This document shows, one piece after another, positions 1 through 8,381 of a stretch of 64,000 nucleotides of DNA. The notes beneath the pieces were generated by a model. It had not been told where the DNA came from, made no database searches, and saw nothing but the letters and a program-made list of their open reading frames with translations. Location of the stretch: contig JAFAPC010000134.1 of the NCBI GenBank assembly GCA_019247305.1, forward strand, positions 1 to 64,000, given 5' to 3'. How positions within the stretch are numbered: the first letter of the stretch is position 1; every line of letters begins with the position of its first letter. The translations under genes were made by a program, and so were the position numbers. This DNA comes from Pseudonocardiales bacterium. GTDB taxonomy: Bacteria > Actinomycetota > Actinomycetes > Mycobacteriales > Pseudonocardiaceae.

Positions 1-102
1 GTCAAGGTCCGCGACGTGTATGGCGAGTCCCTGACCATGCGCCAGCGCTTCCGGCGTCGTGGCGGCTTGCACGTCGCGGCGAGTGAAATCCGGTACGAAC
101 AA
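1..102 (-). CDS. Partial hypothetical protein, 5' end only
   Basis: A reading frame without stops runs off the left edge of the window. It could begin at a TTG at 102, preceded by the purine-rich stretch GAAAGGA nine bases upstream, and would give a protein starting FVPDFTRRDVQAA. It follows the split gene upstream after about 70 bases, so it may belong to the same transcript. Only 34 codons are visible and I do not recognise a family. The opposite strand also has a short open frame here, so the call rests on the ribosome binding site and the amino-acid composition alone. Confidence 0.35.
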   Translation of the reverse strand, partial: MFVPDFTRRDVQAATTPEALAHGQGLAIHVADLD

Positions 103-170
103 GATCAGGTTTCCTTTCGACAGTGCGCCCGGTAGCTGTGCCCGAACAGCGCGTGTTGTCCGGCAGAGGC

Positions 171-1502
171 CTATTCGATGACGCGGGCGAGGTAGTCAGG
201 CTTGCTGTCGTCCCAGCCGACCTGCTGGTGCGGTTGGCCGTGCGCGTAGGGCAGGCAGCGGTCGGCCAGCTCCGGTAAGGCAGCGTTGCGCGCGGCCAGC
301 CATCGGGTCCATTCGGGTAGCAAGGCCACCAGCTGCTCGGCGAACCCGTCGAGGTAAAAGTTGCGCATGTGCAACACGCACAGGGCTACCCGATGCGGGG
401 AACACGTGGCATATACCGCATCGATTTCGTTGATGCACCAGGAGTCGGCCAGTTCCGTGGCCAGTTCGTCCACATCCTCCGGCAGCTCCTGCTTGTCAGC
501 TTCGTGGGTGCGCAGCCACGTGGCGAATTCGACCGCGGCGGTGGCCGCATCCAAACCACCACCTGGTGGGGTTCCCCGCCGAGGCACTGCCTGCGTGACG
601 ACCTCACCTAAACGCTTGCTGCGGTGTTACTCAGCGAACTGCTCGACGCTTTCCCCACCGGCACGCAAAAATCCCTGCTCGGCGGGCATCAGGTCAGCTA
701 AGAGCCACGGGTCATGGACCGGGGCTAAGACGGTGCCGACCGCTGCGATCTGGCCTACCCCGGCCTGCCAGGCGGCCAACGCCGCCTCCGGCGTGGGGTA
801 GAAGCCACTATGCACGGTAAACGCCTGATGCCCGCAGGCATCGATATCCCACAAATACCAGCGCACCGGCCGGTCCGCCGTGGTGATCGGCGCAGCGACA
901 GCAAACCGGCTGCCATACCGGTCACAGGTCCACAGCACCGGTCCGGTCACCACTGGACCCAGCGGCACAGCCGGCAACACCTGCCCGACCGCCGGATCCC
1001 GCAACCGCACGATCGCATCGCCCGCAACCTCGCCGAGCGGATACGGCAAAACGCACGCCAGCGCGGTGAGCACCCGCCACGGCGCACACCAAGCGTCCGC
1101 CTGTCCGGTGGTCGCCTTCAACGCCACCATCACCGCGGCCTCGGCCGCCGCCACCATGGCCTCGGCCAGGCGATGCGGACCCACCCGTTCATCCACCGGC
1201 GCCTGCTCCGCCTCGCCCAACAACGTTCCCAGCCGTCCGCACAACGCGTCTTCCATGATCATATCTGGCTGATCCGCCACCACCCTCACGAGCTCCGCGA
1301 CCAGATCCCTCGCGATCGCAGCGGCCCGCGACGCCCGCTGTGCGTCGAGTTGGTTCCGGTAGGCGGCGATACCCCGCCACGAATCCGCTAGCTCATGGCG
1401 ATCCCACGCACGCACATCAACACCAGATCCGCGCCGATCCACTTGGGGCCGCCCGACGGACCGACCAGATTTGCCAGACTTCTTTTTCCGTTTCCGCGAC
1501 AC
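171..1502 (-). pseudogene. Hypothetical protein split by one in-frame stop
   Basis: Two open frames lie in the same reading frame and are separated only by a TAA at 627-629. The upstream part (about 290 residues from a GTG at 1502) starts with a Lys/Arg-rich tail and ends ...VEQFAE. The downstream part carries on at once with HRSKRLGEVVTQAV and then about 140 further residues, including the Cys-containing segment CSPHRVALCVLHMRN. A single base change, TAA to TAC or TAT, would join them as EFAEYHRS-type sequence. A GTG at 1502 has a TATGCT hexamer about 12 bases upstream, which fits a short-leader start. No catalytic motif is recognised. The alternative is two real genes, the second starting at a GTG at 587, but it has no clear ribosome binding site. 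The function is unknown. Confidence 0.55.
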
Positions 1503-2036
1503 AGGCACCGTCGAAGCATAGGCACCCCCGCCCACCTCCCTGCCGCCTGTCACCCCCACCCCGACCGGCCCCTGCCCGACCACTACCAGCATCTCGCGCC
1601 CAACCCGGGCCACCCACCCCATATGAAGTCCGGTCACTCGCCAATGATCAAAGATCCGCGCGTGCCGTGTGGTACGCGATGAACGGCGCACGGTGAACAC
1701 AGCCGATAAACTGGGGTGGAGCACCCCAGGAGGGCGTCGGCATCGTGGGTGCAGGCCTTTTGCCTAGCGTCTTCTAGGGCTAGCAAGCCCCCTAACACGG
1801 TGCAGTCGGCGACCTGCACCAGGCTCTCTTCCACACCTGTACCTCGCCAACGGCCACATCATCGATCACGAACCGACGCCGCAGCTCCAACTCCAAAGCG
1901 GGACACGCAAGACACCCTGGGGGACTACAAGCGGAAAACAGCTTCTGACCGGCACACTCACGATCGACACGTAAAGTCACCATCATACGCTACCAACACA
2001 AATCTTCTGGTCAGGGGCACAATTCGAGCCCTGGAG
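1503..2036. other. Stretch with no supported gene
   Basis: This interval between the split gene and tRNA-Ala has several short open frames on both strands. None has a convincing start, family resemblance or composition, so I call no gene. The part near 1515-1520 probably holds the promoter of the minus-strand gene (TATGCT). Confidence 0.5.
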
Positions 2037-2109
2037 TGGAGCTGAGGGGAATCGAACCCCTGACCTTCTCGATGCGAACGAGACGCGCTACCAACTGCGC
2101 TACAGCCCC
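2037..2109 (-). tRNA. tRNA-Ala (anticodon CGC)
   Basis: Read on the minus strand, the acceptor arm GGGGCTG (2109-2103) pairs with CAGCTCC, with one G-U pair. The D arm is GCGCAGTTGGTAGCGC, the anticodon arm is TCTCG-TTCGCAT-CGAGA giving anticodon CGC, and the T arm contains GGTTCGATTCC. The discriminator base is A. CCA is not encoded at the 3' end. Confidence 0.97.
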
Positions 2110-2145
2110 CCGCGATGCGCGCCCAGTTTAGCAGCCGGTCATCGG

Positions 2146-2880
2146 CTACTCGCCGACTGCCCGGCGGTAGGGCGGTTGGAAGGCAGGCTGCAGCTCGTCG
2201 AACATCGGGTCCTCGTCGTCGAAGTCCAGCGCGACAGCGGTGGGGTGCGGCGGGGAGGACGCCGCAGCAGCAGCAGCGGCACGCTGGGCCAACGGCTGCT
2301 CGAGCGGCTCTTCGGTATCGTGAGCGACGTCACCCGGGATCTCAGGGCGCACGTCAGCAGCAGGCGCTCGGACGTGCGCGTCAGCCAGCCGCGCGGCCCG
2401 ACGCGCTCGCACCTCGTCCTCGATGCGTACCTGCCGGCGCAGATAGCCAAGATAGCCGACCAGAGCTATATCGAGCGCAGCGTGCATCCACCACAGCAGG
2501 CTCGACACGGTGTAGGCCAGCGCGAAGGTCACCAGGGCACCGACCGCCAGACTCAGCACCACCCGCTGCCGGAACGCGTACTTCGCTCGGGCCAACTGCG
2601 CGGCAAGCTCCGGGTCATAGCCACCGCGACCCGATCGGTACCGACGCTCACCTGGCTCATCCACGGCGGGCTCCTCCGGTTGCGCGATCCGTCCACCCGT
2701 CATTCGCATCTGCTGACCGCGTTTGAGCGCGGCGCGAGCCAGGCCGGGCCGGCGTAACACCCGGGACGCCAGCACAGACTCCGCAGTGCGGATCACTTCC
2801 TGCCGGCGCTTGGTGACCATCGGTACCAGGACGACAAGCCACGCCGCCGCCAGCGCCGCGAAGATCAGCGAGCTGGGCAC
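2146..2880 (-). CDS. glpR: Divisome membrane protein GlpR/SepX
   Basis: This 244-residue membrane protein starts with the family-typical segment SSLIFAALAAAWLVVLVPM, a single N-terminal membrane helix. A linker with conserved Arg-rich character follows, then two further hydrophobic helices near residues 110-145, and an acidic Ala/Pro-rich cytoplasmic tail. The family is known as SepX in Streptomyces and GLPR in Corynebacterium, where it acts with the MoeA-like protein Glp and the FtsZ ring. The glp gene lies two genes upstream on the same strand, which is the conserved arrangement and supports the call. The start is a GTG at 2880 with GGGGG about six bases upstream. The tail from about residue 175 is of low complexity and unlikely to be conserved. 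Confidence 0.88.
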   Translation of the reverse strand: MPSSLIFAALAAAWLVVLVPMVTKRRQEVIRTAESVLASRVLRRPGLARAALKRGQQMRMTGGRIAQPEEPAVDEPGERRYRSGRGGYDPELAAQLARAKYAFRQRVVLSLAVGALVTFALAYTVSSLLWWMHAALDIALVGYLGYLRRQVRIEDEVRARRAARLADAHVRAPAADVRPEIPGDVAHDTEEPLEQPLAQRAAAAAAASSPPHPTAVALDFDDEDPMFDELQPAFQPPYRRAVGE

Positions 2881-2982
2881 TCCTCGCCCCCTACCCCGGT
2901 TCGCACATTCCCGAGTTTCCTGCCCTATTGCCGGGTCAGGGTAGTCAGCGCAGCCATCCGGACGCTGGAGGCGCGCCGGAGC

Positions 2983-3636
2983 TCAGGGATTGCGGACGTG
3001 GCCGGAGCGGATCAGGCGTGGCACCAACCCGGCGCCGATCTCATCCTGGGTCATGGCGAGCAACCGGTGATCCCGCCACGCACCGTTCACCTCCAGGTAG
3101 CGTTGCAGCAGCCCCTCATCCCGGAACCCGAGCTTGGCCAGCACCCGAAGGCTGGCCGCGTTCTCCGGTCGCACGGTGGCCTCGACCCGATGCAGCCCGA
3201 CCGGCCCGAACGCGTGGTCTACCGCCAGCGCCACGGCTCCCGTCGCCACGCCTCTCCCGGCCACGCCCGACTCTACCCAGTAGCCGACCCAGGCCGAGCG
3301 CAGCGAGCCACGCACTACGTTGCCCAGCGTGAGTTGGCCGACGAACCGTCGGTCCAGGGTAATAGCGAAGGGCAGGGCTTGGCCCCGCCGGGCGGTCGCG
3401 CGCAGCCCGGCGCACATCACCGGCCAGGCCATGGTGGTGAAGCGCTCAGCCCAGCTACCCTCCGCGTCCGGCTCCCAGACCCGCAGGTAGTCCTCGTCGC
3501 GCAGCCGCAGCCGGCTCCACACGCCGCCGTCGCGCAGCCGCACCGGGCGCAGCGCGACCTGTCCCGCCGCAACCTGCACCGGGCCCAACCGCGCCGGCCA
3601 GCCGGGGTGGCGGCCACCAGGCCCAGACCCGAACAC
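2983..3636 (-). CDS. rimJ: GNAT N-acetyltransferase, RimJ/RimL type
   Basis: This 217-residue protein has the GNAT fold. An N-terminal strand pair reads VALRPVRLRDGGVW, the acetyl-CoA-binding turn is near residues 140-155 (GVAGRGVATGAV), and the C-terminal signature is RPENAASLRVLAKLGFRDEGLLQRYL. The family transfers acetyl groups to protein N-termini or to small amines. The substrate is not evident here. The gene sits between glp and glpR, seven bases after glp, the same position as Rv0995 in M. tuberculosis. The start is GTG at 3636, with weak ribosome binding that suggests coupling to glp. The first 25 residues are Gly/Pro-rich and may not be part of the fold. Confidence 0.85.
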   Translation of the reverse strand: MFGSGPGGRHPGWPARLGPVQVAAGQVALRPVRLRDGGVWSRLRLRDEDYLRVWEPDAEGSWAERFTTMAWPVMCAGLRATARRGQALPFAITLDRRFVGQLTLGNVVRGSLRSAWVGYWVESGVAGRGVATGAVALAVDHAFGPVGLHRVEATVRPENAASLRVLAKLGFRDEGLLQRYLEVNGAWRDHRLLAMTQDEIGAGLVPRLIRSGHVRNP

Positions 3637-3642
3637 GGCAGG

Positions 3643-4866
3643 TTATCCGCGCTGAGCGAGGAAGCTCACTGCCACCTGCTCCCCGACCGGCACCTCGGTG
3701 GTGTCTGCGTCGAGGAGGATCAGGCAGTTCGCCTGCGCCAGCGAGGCCAACAGATGAGCACCGGAAATCCCGAGGGGCTGCACCAGATACTCCCCGGTGT
3801 CGGGATCGCGCAGCAGCTGGCCGCGAAGGAACCCCCGACGACCCCGGGTGGACGTCACCGGGGACAGCAGGGCAGCGGTGATGGTGCGGCGATGGGGGTT
3901 GCGTTTGCCTAGCGCGAGCCGGATCATCGGCCGCACCAGCACCTCGAAGACCACGAGCGCGCTGATCGGGTTGCTCGGCAACAGAAAGGTGGGCACCGAG
4001 TCTGGGCCGAGCCGGCCGAAGCCCTGAACCGAACCGGGGTGCATGGCCACTCGCTCCACATCGAGCTGGCCGAGCTCGGCCAGCTCGGCGCACAGCTGCT
4101 CCCCCATCGCGCCCCCTACCGCGCCCGTCACCACCACGATCTCCGACATCAGGACCCGGCCCTCCACCGCCTCGCGCAGCCGGGAGGGATCGCAGGGCAC
4201 GATGCCGACTCGGTGCACCTCGGCACCGGCGTCGCGAGCGGCCGCAGCCAGCGCGTAGGAGTTGATGTCGTAGACCTGCCCGGTACTCGGCGTGCGGTCG
4301 ACGTCAACCAGTTCCTCACCGACCGACAGCACCGACAGCCGAGGCCGCGGGTGTACCCGCACCTTGGCCCGCCCCACCGCAGCGAGCAGCCCCACCTGCG
4401 CCGGACCGATCACCGCGCCCGGGCGCACCGCGACATCGCCGGCCTGCACGTCCTCTCCGGTGCGGCGCACGTAAGCCTTCGACGGCACCGAGCGCGCCAC
4501 GGTGACCCGTGCCGCGTGGGCCGCCCCGTCCTCGGTGTACTCCAGCGGGACCACCGCATCGGCCAGGGCGGGCAACGCCGAGCCGGTGGCGACCCGGACC
4601 ACCTGGCCGGGCTGCAGCCGCATCGGCTGCCGGGAGCCCGCGGTGATCTCGCCCACCACCGGCAACGTCACCGGCACCTCCGTGATGTCCACGCTGCGCA
4701 CCGCATACCCGTCCACCGCCGCTTGATCAAAGCTCGGCAGCGCGCGGTGCGCAACGACCTCCTCGGCACAGAGCATCCCCTGCGCCTCGGAGATCGCCAC
4801 CCGCACCGGCGCCGGGCGCACCGCAGCGTCCAGCACCCGCCCGAGCTGCTCGTCTAGCGACCTCAC
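3643..4866 (-). CDS. glp: Gephyrin-like protein Glp (MoeA family)
   Basis: This 407-residue MoeA/gephyrin-fold protein has the domain II/IV region with HRALPSFDQAAVDGYAV, the linker PLEYTED, and the MPT-binding region TGAVGGAMGEQL. In true MoeA enzymes the last segment reads GGxSxGxxD. The altered loop here matches the actinobacterial Glp subgroup, which binds FtsZ and the membrane partner GlpR encoded downstream. I therefore favour a cell-division role over, or in addition to, molybdopterin adenylate metabolism. The start is GTG at 4866, which overlaps the galU stop as GTGA and has AGGAG five bases upstream. An upstream ATG at 4899 lacks such a site. Confidence 0.85.
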   Translation of the reverse strand: MRSLDEQLGRVLDAAVRPAPVRVAISEAQGMLCAEEVVAHRALPSFDQAAVDGYAVRSVDITEVPVTLPVVGEITAGSRQPMRLQPGQVVRVATGSALPALADAVVPLEYTEDGAAHAARVTVARSVPSKAYVRRTGEDVQAGDVAVRPGAVIGPAQVGLLAAVGRAKVRVHPRPRLSVLSVGEELVDVDRTPSTGQVYDINSYALAAAARDAGAEVHRVGIVPCDPSRLREAVEGRVLMSEIVVVTGAVGGAMGEQLCAELAELGQLDVERVAMHPGSVQGFGRLGPDSVPTFLLPSNPISALVVFEVLVRPMIRLALGKRNPHRRTITAALLSPVTSTRGRRGFLRGQLLRDPDTGEYLVQPLGISGAHLLASLAQANCLILLDADTTEVPVGEQVAVSFLAQRG

Positions 4867-5780
4867 GTGGTCTCCTGGCGCAACCTGTCGTGCAACCATC
4901 TCCGCAGCTCAGGGCCAATCTCAGGGTCGGCGAGCGCGAAGTCCACCGACGCCCGGAGCAACCCGGCCGGGGTGCCCAGATCGTGGCGCCCACCGCCGTG
5001 CACTACGACATGCACCGGGTGGCCCTCCTCGATCAGCAACGCCACAGCATCGGTGAGCTGAAGCTCGCCGCCAACGCCGGGGACGATCCGGCGCAGCGCG
5101 TCGAACACCGCGCGGTCTAGCAGGTAGCGACCGGCCGCCGCGAAGGTGGACGGCGCCGCCTCGGGCGCCGGCTTCTCCACCACCCCGTGCACCCGTTTGA
5201 CCTCAGGGTCGTCCGTGTCCTCGATCGCGAAGGCCCCGTAGGCGGAGATCTGCTCGCGCGGAACGTCGAAAGCGCACAGCACGCTGCCGCCGTGCCGCTG
5301 GCGGACCGCGGCCATTGTGATCAACACTCCCGTGGGCAGCACGAAGTCGTCAGGTAGCAGGACAGCTACGGCGTCCTCGTCCTCCGCCAGCAGCGGCTCG
5401 GCGCAGCCCACCGCATGCCCCAGCCCCAGCGGCTTGCGCTGCACCGCGACCTGTGCCCGGATCAGCCCGGGGGCCCGGCGCACCTTGGCCAGCAGCGCAT
5501 CTTTGCTCTGACCCGCCAACCCGGCCTCCAGATCCGGGTTGGGATCGAAGTGCGCCGCCACCGACTCCTTACCGGGTGCGATGACGAGCACCAGCCGGTC
5601 GGCCCCGGCCTGCGCTGCCTCCGCGGCGACGTACTCGATCGCCGGAGTATCGACCACCGGCAAAAGCTCCTTAGGCACCGTCTTGGTCGTCGGTAAGAAT
5701 CGGGTACCAAGCCCGGCCGCGGGCACCACTGCGGTGCGGAATGCCCGGGGCCCGAGCGTGGCACGGATCGAGGCGCTCAC
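4863..5780 (-). CDS. galU: UTP-glucose-1-phosphate uridylyltransferase
   Basis: This enzyme of about 305 residues makes UDP-glucose from UTP and glucose 1-phosphate for cell-wall and polysaccharide synthesis in the cytoplasm. The nucleotide-binding motif PAAGLGTRFLPTTKTVPKE is present near the N-terminus, followed by LVIAPGKESVAAHFD, LGHAVGCAEPLL and LPDDFVLP, then VEKPAP and the product-binding GRYLLDRAVFD. I place the start at a GTG at 5780. A TAGGGT hexamer eight bases upstream (5789-5794) makes a leaderless transcript likely. A start further upstream at 5813 would run into the divergent gene. The gene leads the galU-glp-rimJ-glpR operon. Confidence 0.93.
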   Translation of the reverse strand: MSASIRATLGPRAFRTAVVPAAGLGTRFLPTTKTVPKELLPVVDTPAIEYVAAEAAQAGADRLVLVIAPGKESVAAHFDPNPDLEAGLAGQSKDALLAKVRRAPGLIRAQVAVQRKPLGLGHAVGCAEPLLAEDEDAVAVLLPDDFVLPTGVLITMAAVRQRHGGSVLCAFDVPREQISAYGAFAIEDTDDPEVKRVHGVVEKPAPEAAPSTFAAAGRYLLDRAVFDALRRIVPGVGGELQLTDAVALLIEEGHPVHVVVHGGGRHDLGTPAGLLRASVDFALADPEIGPELRRWLHDRLRQETT

Positions 5781-5781
5781 A

Positions 5782-6432
5782 ATGACCGACCCTATCGGCC
5801 CCACCCGAGGCAACCAGCGTCACGGTGAGGTGGACGAGAACGCTAAGTGGGCGTTACGGCAGCGGTTGGTAGCGGCGCGGCGGGCGGTGCCGGCGGCGGT
5901 ACGAAAGGCCGAGACGGCGGCGCTGGCCGAGGCAGCCCTCGCTACAACAGCCCTGGCCGAGGCGCCGCTGGCTGGGCCACCCGGCACGGTGTGCGCCTAC
6001 TGGCCGGTGGGCAGCGAGCCAGGCGCACCAGAACTGCTCGACACTCTGGCGCGCCGCGGCTGGCGAGTGCTCCTGCCGGTCGTCGGTGCGGCTGCGGTGC
6101 CGCTGGACTGGGCCGAGTACGCCGGCGCCGGGTCACTACGGGCCGCTCCGCTGGGGCTGCTCGAGCCGGCTGGGCCGAGGCTGGGCGCTGCGGCGATCGC
6201 CACTGCGGCCCTGGTGTTGGTGCCGGCGCTGGCCGTCGACCGGCGCGGGACGCGGCTGGGCCGCGGTGGCGGGCACTACGACCGGACACTGCCACTAGCG
6301 AGCCCCGGCACCCCGCTGGTCGCCATCGTTCGTGATGACGAGGTGCTCACCTGCCTGCCGGCGCAACCGCACGACGTTCCCGTCACCGCAGTCCTGACTC
6401 CCAGACGGGGCCTGCTCCCGCTGCCCTACTGA
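5782..6432 (+). CDS. 5-formyltetrahydrofolate cyclo-ligase
   Basis: The protein is up to 216 residues and recovers 5-formyl-THF as 5,10-methenyl-THF using ATP. The C-terminal signature RRGTRLGRGGGHYDRTL is the family's ATP/substrate loop, and the N-terminal RLVAARRAV helix fits too. The gene is divergent from galU with the start regions touching. The ATG at 5782 is nearly back to back with the galU start. A GTG at 5830 would give a length closer to the family (about 200 residues), so the true start is uncertain. Order relative to the FmdB gene and galU matches Rv0991c to Rv0993. Confidence 0.88.
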   Translation: MTDPIGPTRGNQRHGEVDENAKWALRQRLVAARRAVPAAVRKAETAALAEAALATTALAEAPLAGPPGTVCAYWPVGSEPGAPELLDTLARRGWRVLLPVVGAAAVPLDWAEYAGAGSLRAAPLGLLEPAGPRLGAAAIATAALVLVPALAVDRRGTRLGRGGGHYDRTLPLASPGTPLVAIVRDDEVLTCLPAQPHDVPVTAVLTPRRGLLPLPY

Positions 6433-6505
6433 CCGCCAGTAGGCCCGGCGGGACTCGCGGAGGATTGCATCCGAGGGGCGATCGCGGTGGCCTTGCTATC
6501 ATCGT

Positions 6506-6534
6506 GCTAGCACTCTCGTGCGGAGAGTGCTAGC
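6506..6534 (+). promoter_or_regulatory. CIRCE operator (HrcA site)
   Basis: The arms TAGCACTC (6508-6515) and GAGTGCTA (6525-6532) form a perfect inverted repeat with a nine-base spacer, the exact CIRCE architecture, here extended by one more base pair on each side. A TATCAT hexamer at 6497-6502 just upstream would put transcription start inside the operator. The site lies 17 bases before the FmdB start codon, so HrcA repression and heat-shock induction of that gene are inferred. Confidence 0.88.
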
Positions 6535-6550
6535 TACGTGGAGGCGAAAC

Positions 6551-6919
6551 GTGCCGACCTACTCCTATGCGTGCACCGCATGCGAGCACCACTTCGACAC
6601 CGTGCAGAAGTTCACCGACCCGTCGCTGACCGACTGCCCCGAGTGCTCCGGCCGGCTGCGCAAGTTGTTCTCCTCGGTGGGCATCGTGTTCAAAGGCAGC
6701 GGCTTCTACCGCACCGACAGCCGCTCCAGCAGCCCGGCCCCATCCGGAGGGACGCCGTCCGGAGCACCTGCTGAGTCCAGCTCAAACGGTGAGTCCGAGC
6801 CCGGTTCCAACGGCAAGGCCGGGTCGGAGTCCAAGCCGCCCAAGTCAGGGTCCACCGCCGGCTCAAAGTCCGAGTCGGGCTCGGCTTCGTCCTCATCAAC
6901 CTCAGCATCCGCCTCCTGA
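6551..6919 (+). CDS. FmdB-family zinc-ribbon protein (Ruc-like)
   Basis: This 122-residue protein begins with the FmdB zinc ribbon PTYSYACTACEHHFDTVQ followed by CPECSGRLRKLFSS. The two CxxC pairs should bind zinc. After about residue 60 it turns into a Ser/Pro/Gly/Glu-rich disordered tail. The M. tuberculosis counterpart Rv0991c has been described as a redox-regulated chaperone; that role, and the CIRCE element directly upstream, point to a heat-shock function. The start is GTG at 6551 with GGAGG six bases upstream. The gene follows the cyclo-ligase after about 120 bases and has its own promoter. Confidence 0.87.
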   Translation: MPTYSYACTACEHHFDTVQKFTDPSLTDCPECSGRLRKLFSSVGIVFKGSGFYRTDSRSSSPAPSGGTPSGAPAESSSNGESEPGSNGKAGSESKPPKSGSTAGSKSESGSASSSSTSASAS

Positions 6920-6955
6920 GACGAGCACACACCAATACCGGACACCGCACGGGAG

Positions 6956-6983
6956 TTATCCCCACCCCTGGGAGTTATCCACA
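6956..6983 (+). promoter_or_regulatory. Two DnaA-box-like 9-mers in tandem
   Basis: The sequence GGGAGTTATCC occurs twice, 19 bases apart. The second copy contains a perfect DnaA box, TTATCCACA (6975-6983), and the first a near match, TTATCCCCA (6956-6964). They lie about 80 bases before the SAF-domain gene. DnaA binding here is inferred from the match only. Confidence 0.4.
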
Positions 6984-7061
6984 GCCCGGAGCAGCGTGAC
7001 TGCCGCGGCAGCCCGATCTTGTCTAGCGTCACCGGTGTGACGACAAGAACGGGAGGTCAGG

Positions 7062-7739
7062 ATGGGACAATGGCCAGGCCACAATGGCCCGCGTACGTTG
7101 GCACCGCTGCTGCGAGAGCGCTGTGATGCGCTCATCCGGGGGTCGGGGTTCGGCCGGACCCTGGTGTTGCGCCGGGCCGCCGCCGCAGTGCTCGTTGGGC
7201 TCGCCGCTGCGCTGGCGCTGATTCCGGACCGGGCATCCTCCCCCGACAATGTGGTGGTCGCTGCCCGGGACCTCACCCCAGGCACCGTGCTTGGGGCAAG
7301 CGAGCTGACGCTCCGTGCGCTACCGGCGCAGGTGGTACCCGACGGCGCTGCCCGGACCACGACCGCGGTACTGGGCCGGACACTGGCCGCACCAGTCCGA
7401 CGGGGTGAACCCTTGACCGATGTGCGGCTGACCGGCTCCGAGCTCACCCGCGCGGTGACGGCGAAGCCGGACACGATGAGCGTTCCGCTGCGGCTTGCGG
7501 ACCCGGGCATCGCCGCTCTGCTGCATTCCGGTGCCGTGGTCGATGTGGTGACCGTTGGCGAACGGCGGGACGAACCGGTGGTACTGGCCCGCGGCGCCCG
7601 AGTACTCGCGGTGCTGGAGGCCAGCACCCGCACCGGGGAGCGTGACGGCAGGCTGGTCCTGGTCGCACTCGATCCGGTGGCCGCGGCCCGGGTGGCGGCA
7701 GCCTCACTATCTCAGACCCTGACCGTGACTGTGCACTGA
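7062..7739 (+). CDS. SAF-domain membrane protein (CpaB/RcpC-like)
   Basis: This 225-residue protein has an N-terminal cytoplasmic part, one membrane helix near residues 45-62 (AAAAVLVGLAAALALIP), and then an external SAF domain beginning VVVAARDLTPGTVLGASELTLRALP. A second part reads MSVPLRLADPGIAALLHSGAVVDVV, as in the CpaB/RcpC proteins of Flp/Tad pilus assembly. No other pilus genes are nearby, so a pilus role is not supported by context; orthologues near mprAB-pepD in other actinobacteria suggest an envelope function. The start at 7062 has GGGAGG seven bases upstream. Confidence 0.78.
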   Translation: MGQWPGHNGPRTLAPLLRERCDALIRGSGFGRTLVLRRAAAAVLVGLAAALALIPDRASSPDNVVVAARDLTPGTVLGASELTLRALPAQVVPDGAARTTTAVLGRTLAAPVRRGEPLTDVRLTGSELTRAVTAKPDTMSVPLRLADPGIAALLHSGAVVDVVTVGERRDEPVVLARGARVLAVLEASTRTGERDGRLVLVALDPVAAARVAAASLSQTLTVTVH

Positions 7740-7871
7740 TGACATCTCCGCGGCACTGACATCCCCCCGACCGCGTGACGCCACCGTCCAGCAAGCGCCG
7801 ATCACTTCCCGCTACCAGATCATAGTGTCAGGATAGGGTTTCTCGGTCTCACCAGCGGAAGGGCTCCCACC

Positions 7872-8324
7872 ATGGGTCTAGTGAGCAAAATCAAGGACGT
7901 GGCTGGTCCGGTCATCGACATAGCCACCCCTGTCGTGACAAAGGCCATCGATAAGGCCACCCCCCTCGTGGAGATGGCCCTAGAGAAAGCCAACCCCTAC
8001 GTCGAGCAGGCCAAGGAGAAAGCCAACCCCTACGTCGAGGTGGCGAGGGACTTGGCCGGCCCATTCACCGAGCAAATGATCAACAAGGCCGGTCCGTATG
8101 CCGAGAAGGTAGCGTCTACGGCCGGCCCGATCGTCGAGCAGGCCCTGGAGAAGGCCGCCCCACTCGTCGGGAAGGCCGGCGGTATGGCCGTCAATTGCGT
8201 CGGGGTCGCGGTCTCCACCGTGGACAAGGCCACCGGGGGGCGCTACCACGATCAGTTCGCGAACGTCAACCAGCTGGTCGAGGATGTACTGAGCCGAAAC
8301 GGCAGGGCAAACAGTAAGCCCTGA
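7872..8324 (+). CDS. Protein built from 11-residue amphipathic repeats
   Basis: The 150-residue protein has about seven successive 11-residue units between residues 20 and 105, for example VEMALEKANPY, VEQAKEKANPY, TEQMINKAGPY and VEQALEKAAPL. Each ends in a small residue-Pro-hydrophobic step. Such 11-mer helices are known from synuclein, perilipins and group 3 LEA proteins, which coat membranes or lipid droplets. The C-terminal stretch DKATGGRYHDQF resembles the tail of the small MT0933/Rv0909-type antitoxin family. No signal peptide or membrane helix is seen. The start has GGAAGGG upstream, and a TAGGGT hexamer lies at 7834-7839. A lipid- or membrane-surface role is inference. Confidence 0.7.
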   Translation: MGLVSKIKDVAGPVIDIATPVVTKAIDKATPLVEMALEKANPYVEQAKEKANPYVEVARDLAGPFTEQMINKAGPYAEKVASTAGPIVEQALEKAAPLVGKAGGMAVNCVGVAVSTVDKATGGRYHDQFANVNQLVEDVLSRNGRANSKP

Positions 8325-8336
8325 GGAGCCCCGCTC

Positions 8337-8369
8337 GCGGGCCCGAGGCGGCGAAGCGCTTGGGCCCGC
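8337..8369. terminator. Hairpin between convergent genes
   Basis: GCGGGCCC (8337-8344) and GGGCCCGC (8362-8369) form a perfect eight-pair stem that can extend inward through the AG/CG-rich loop. It lies between the convergent repeat-protein gene and moaB2, so it can end both transcripts. No U-tract is seen, as is usual at high GC. Confidence 0.6.
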
Positions 8370-8381
8370 GGCGGTGAGTGC

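Noticed and set aside
1716-2045. Plus-strand frame of 109 codons
   Set aside because: It runs into the tRNA-Ala gene and has no start signal or family match.
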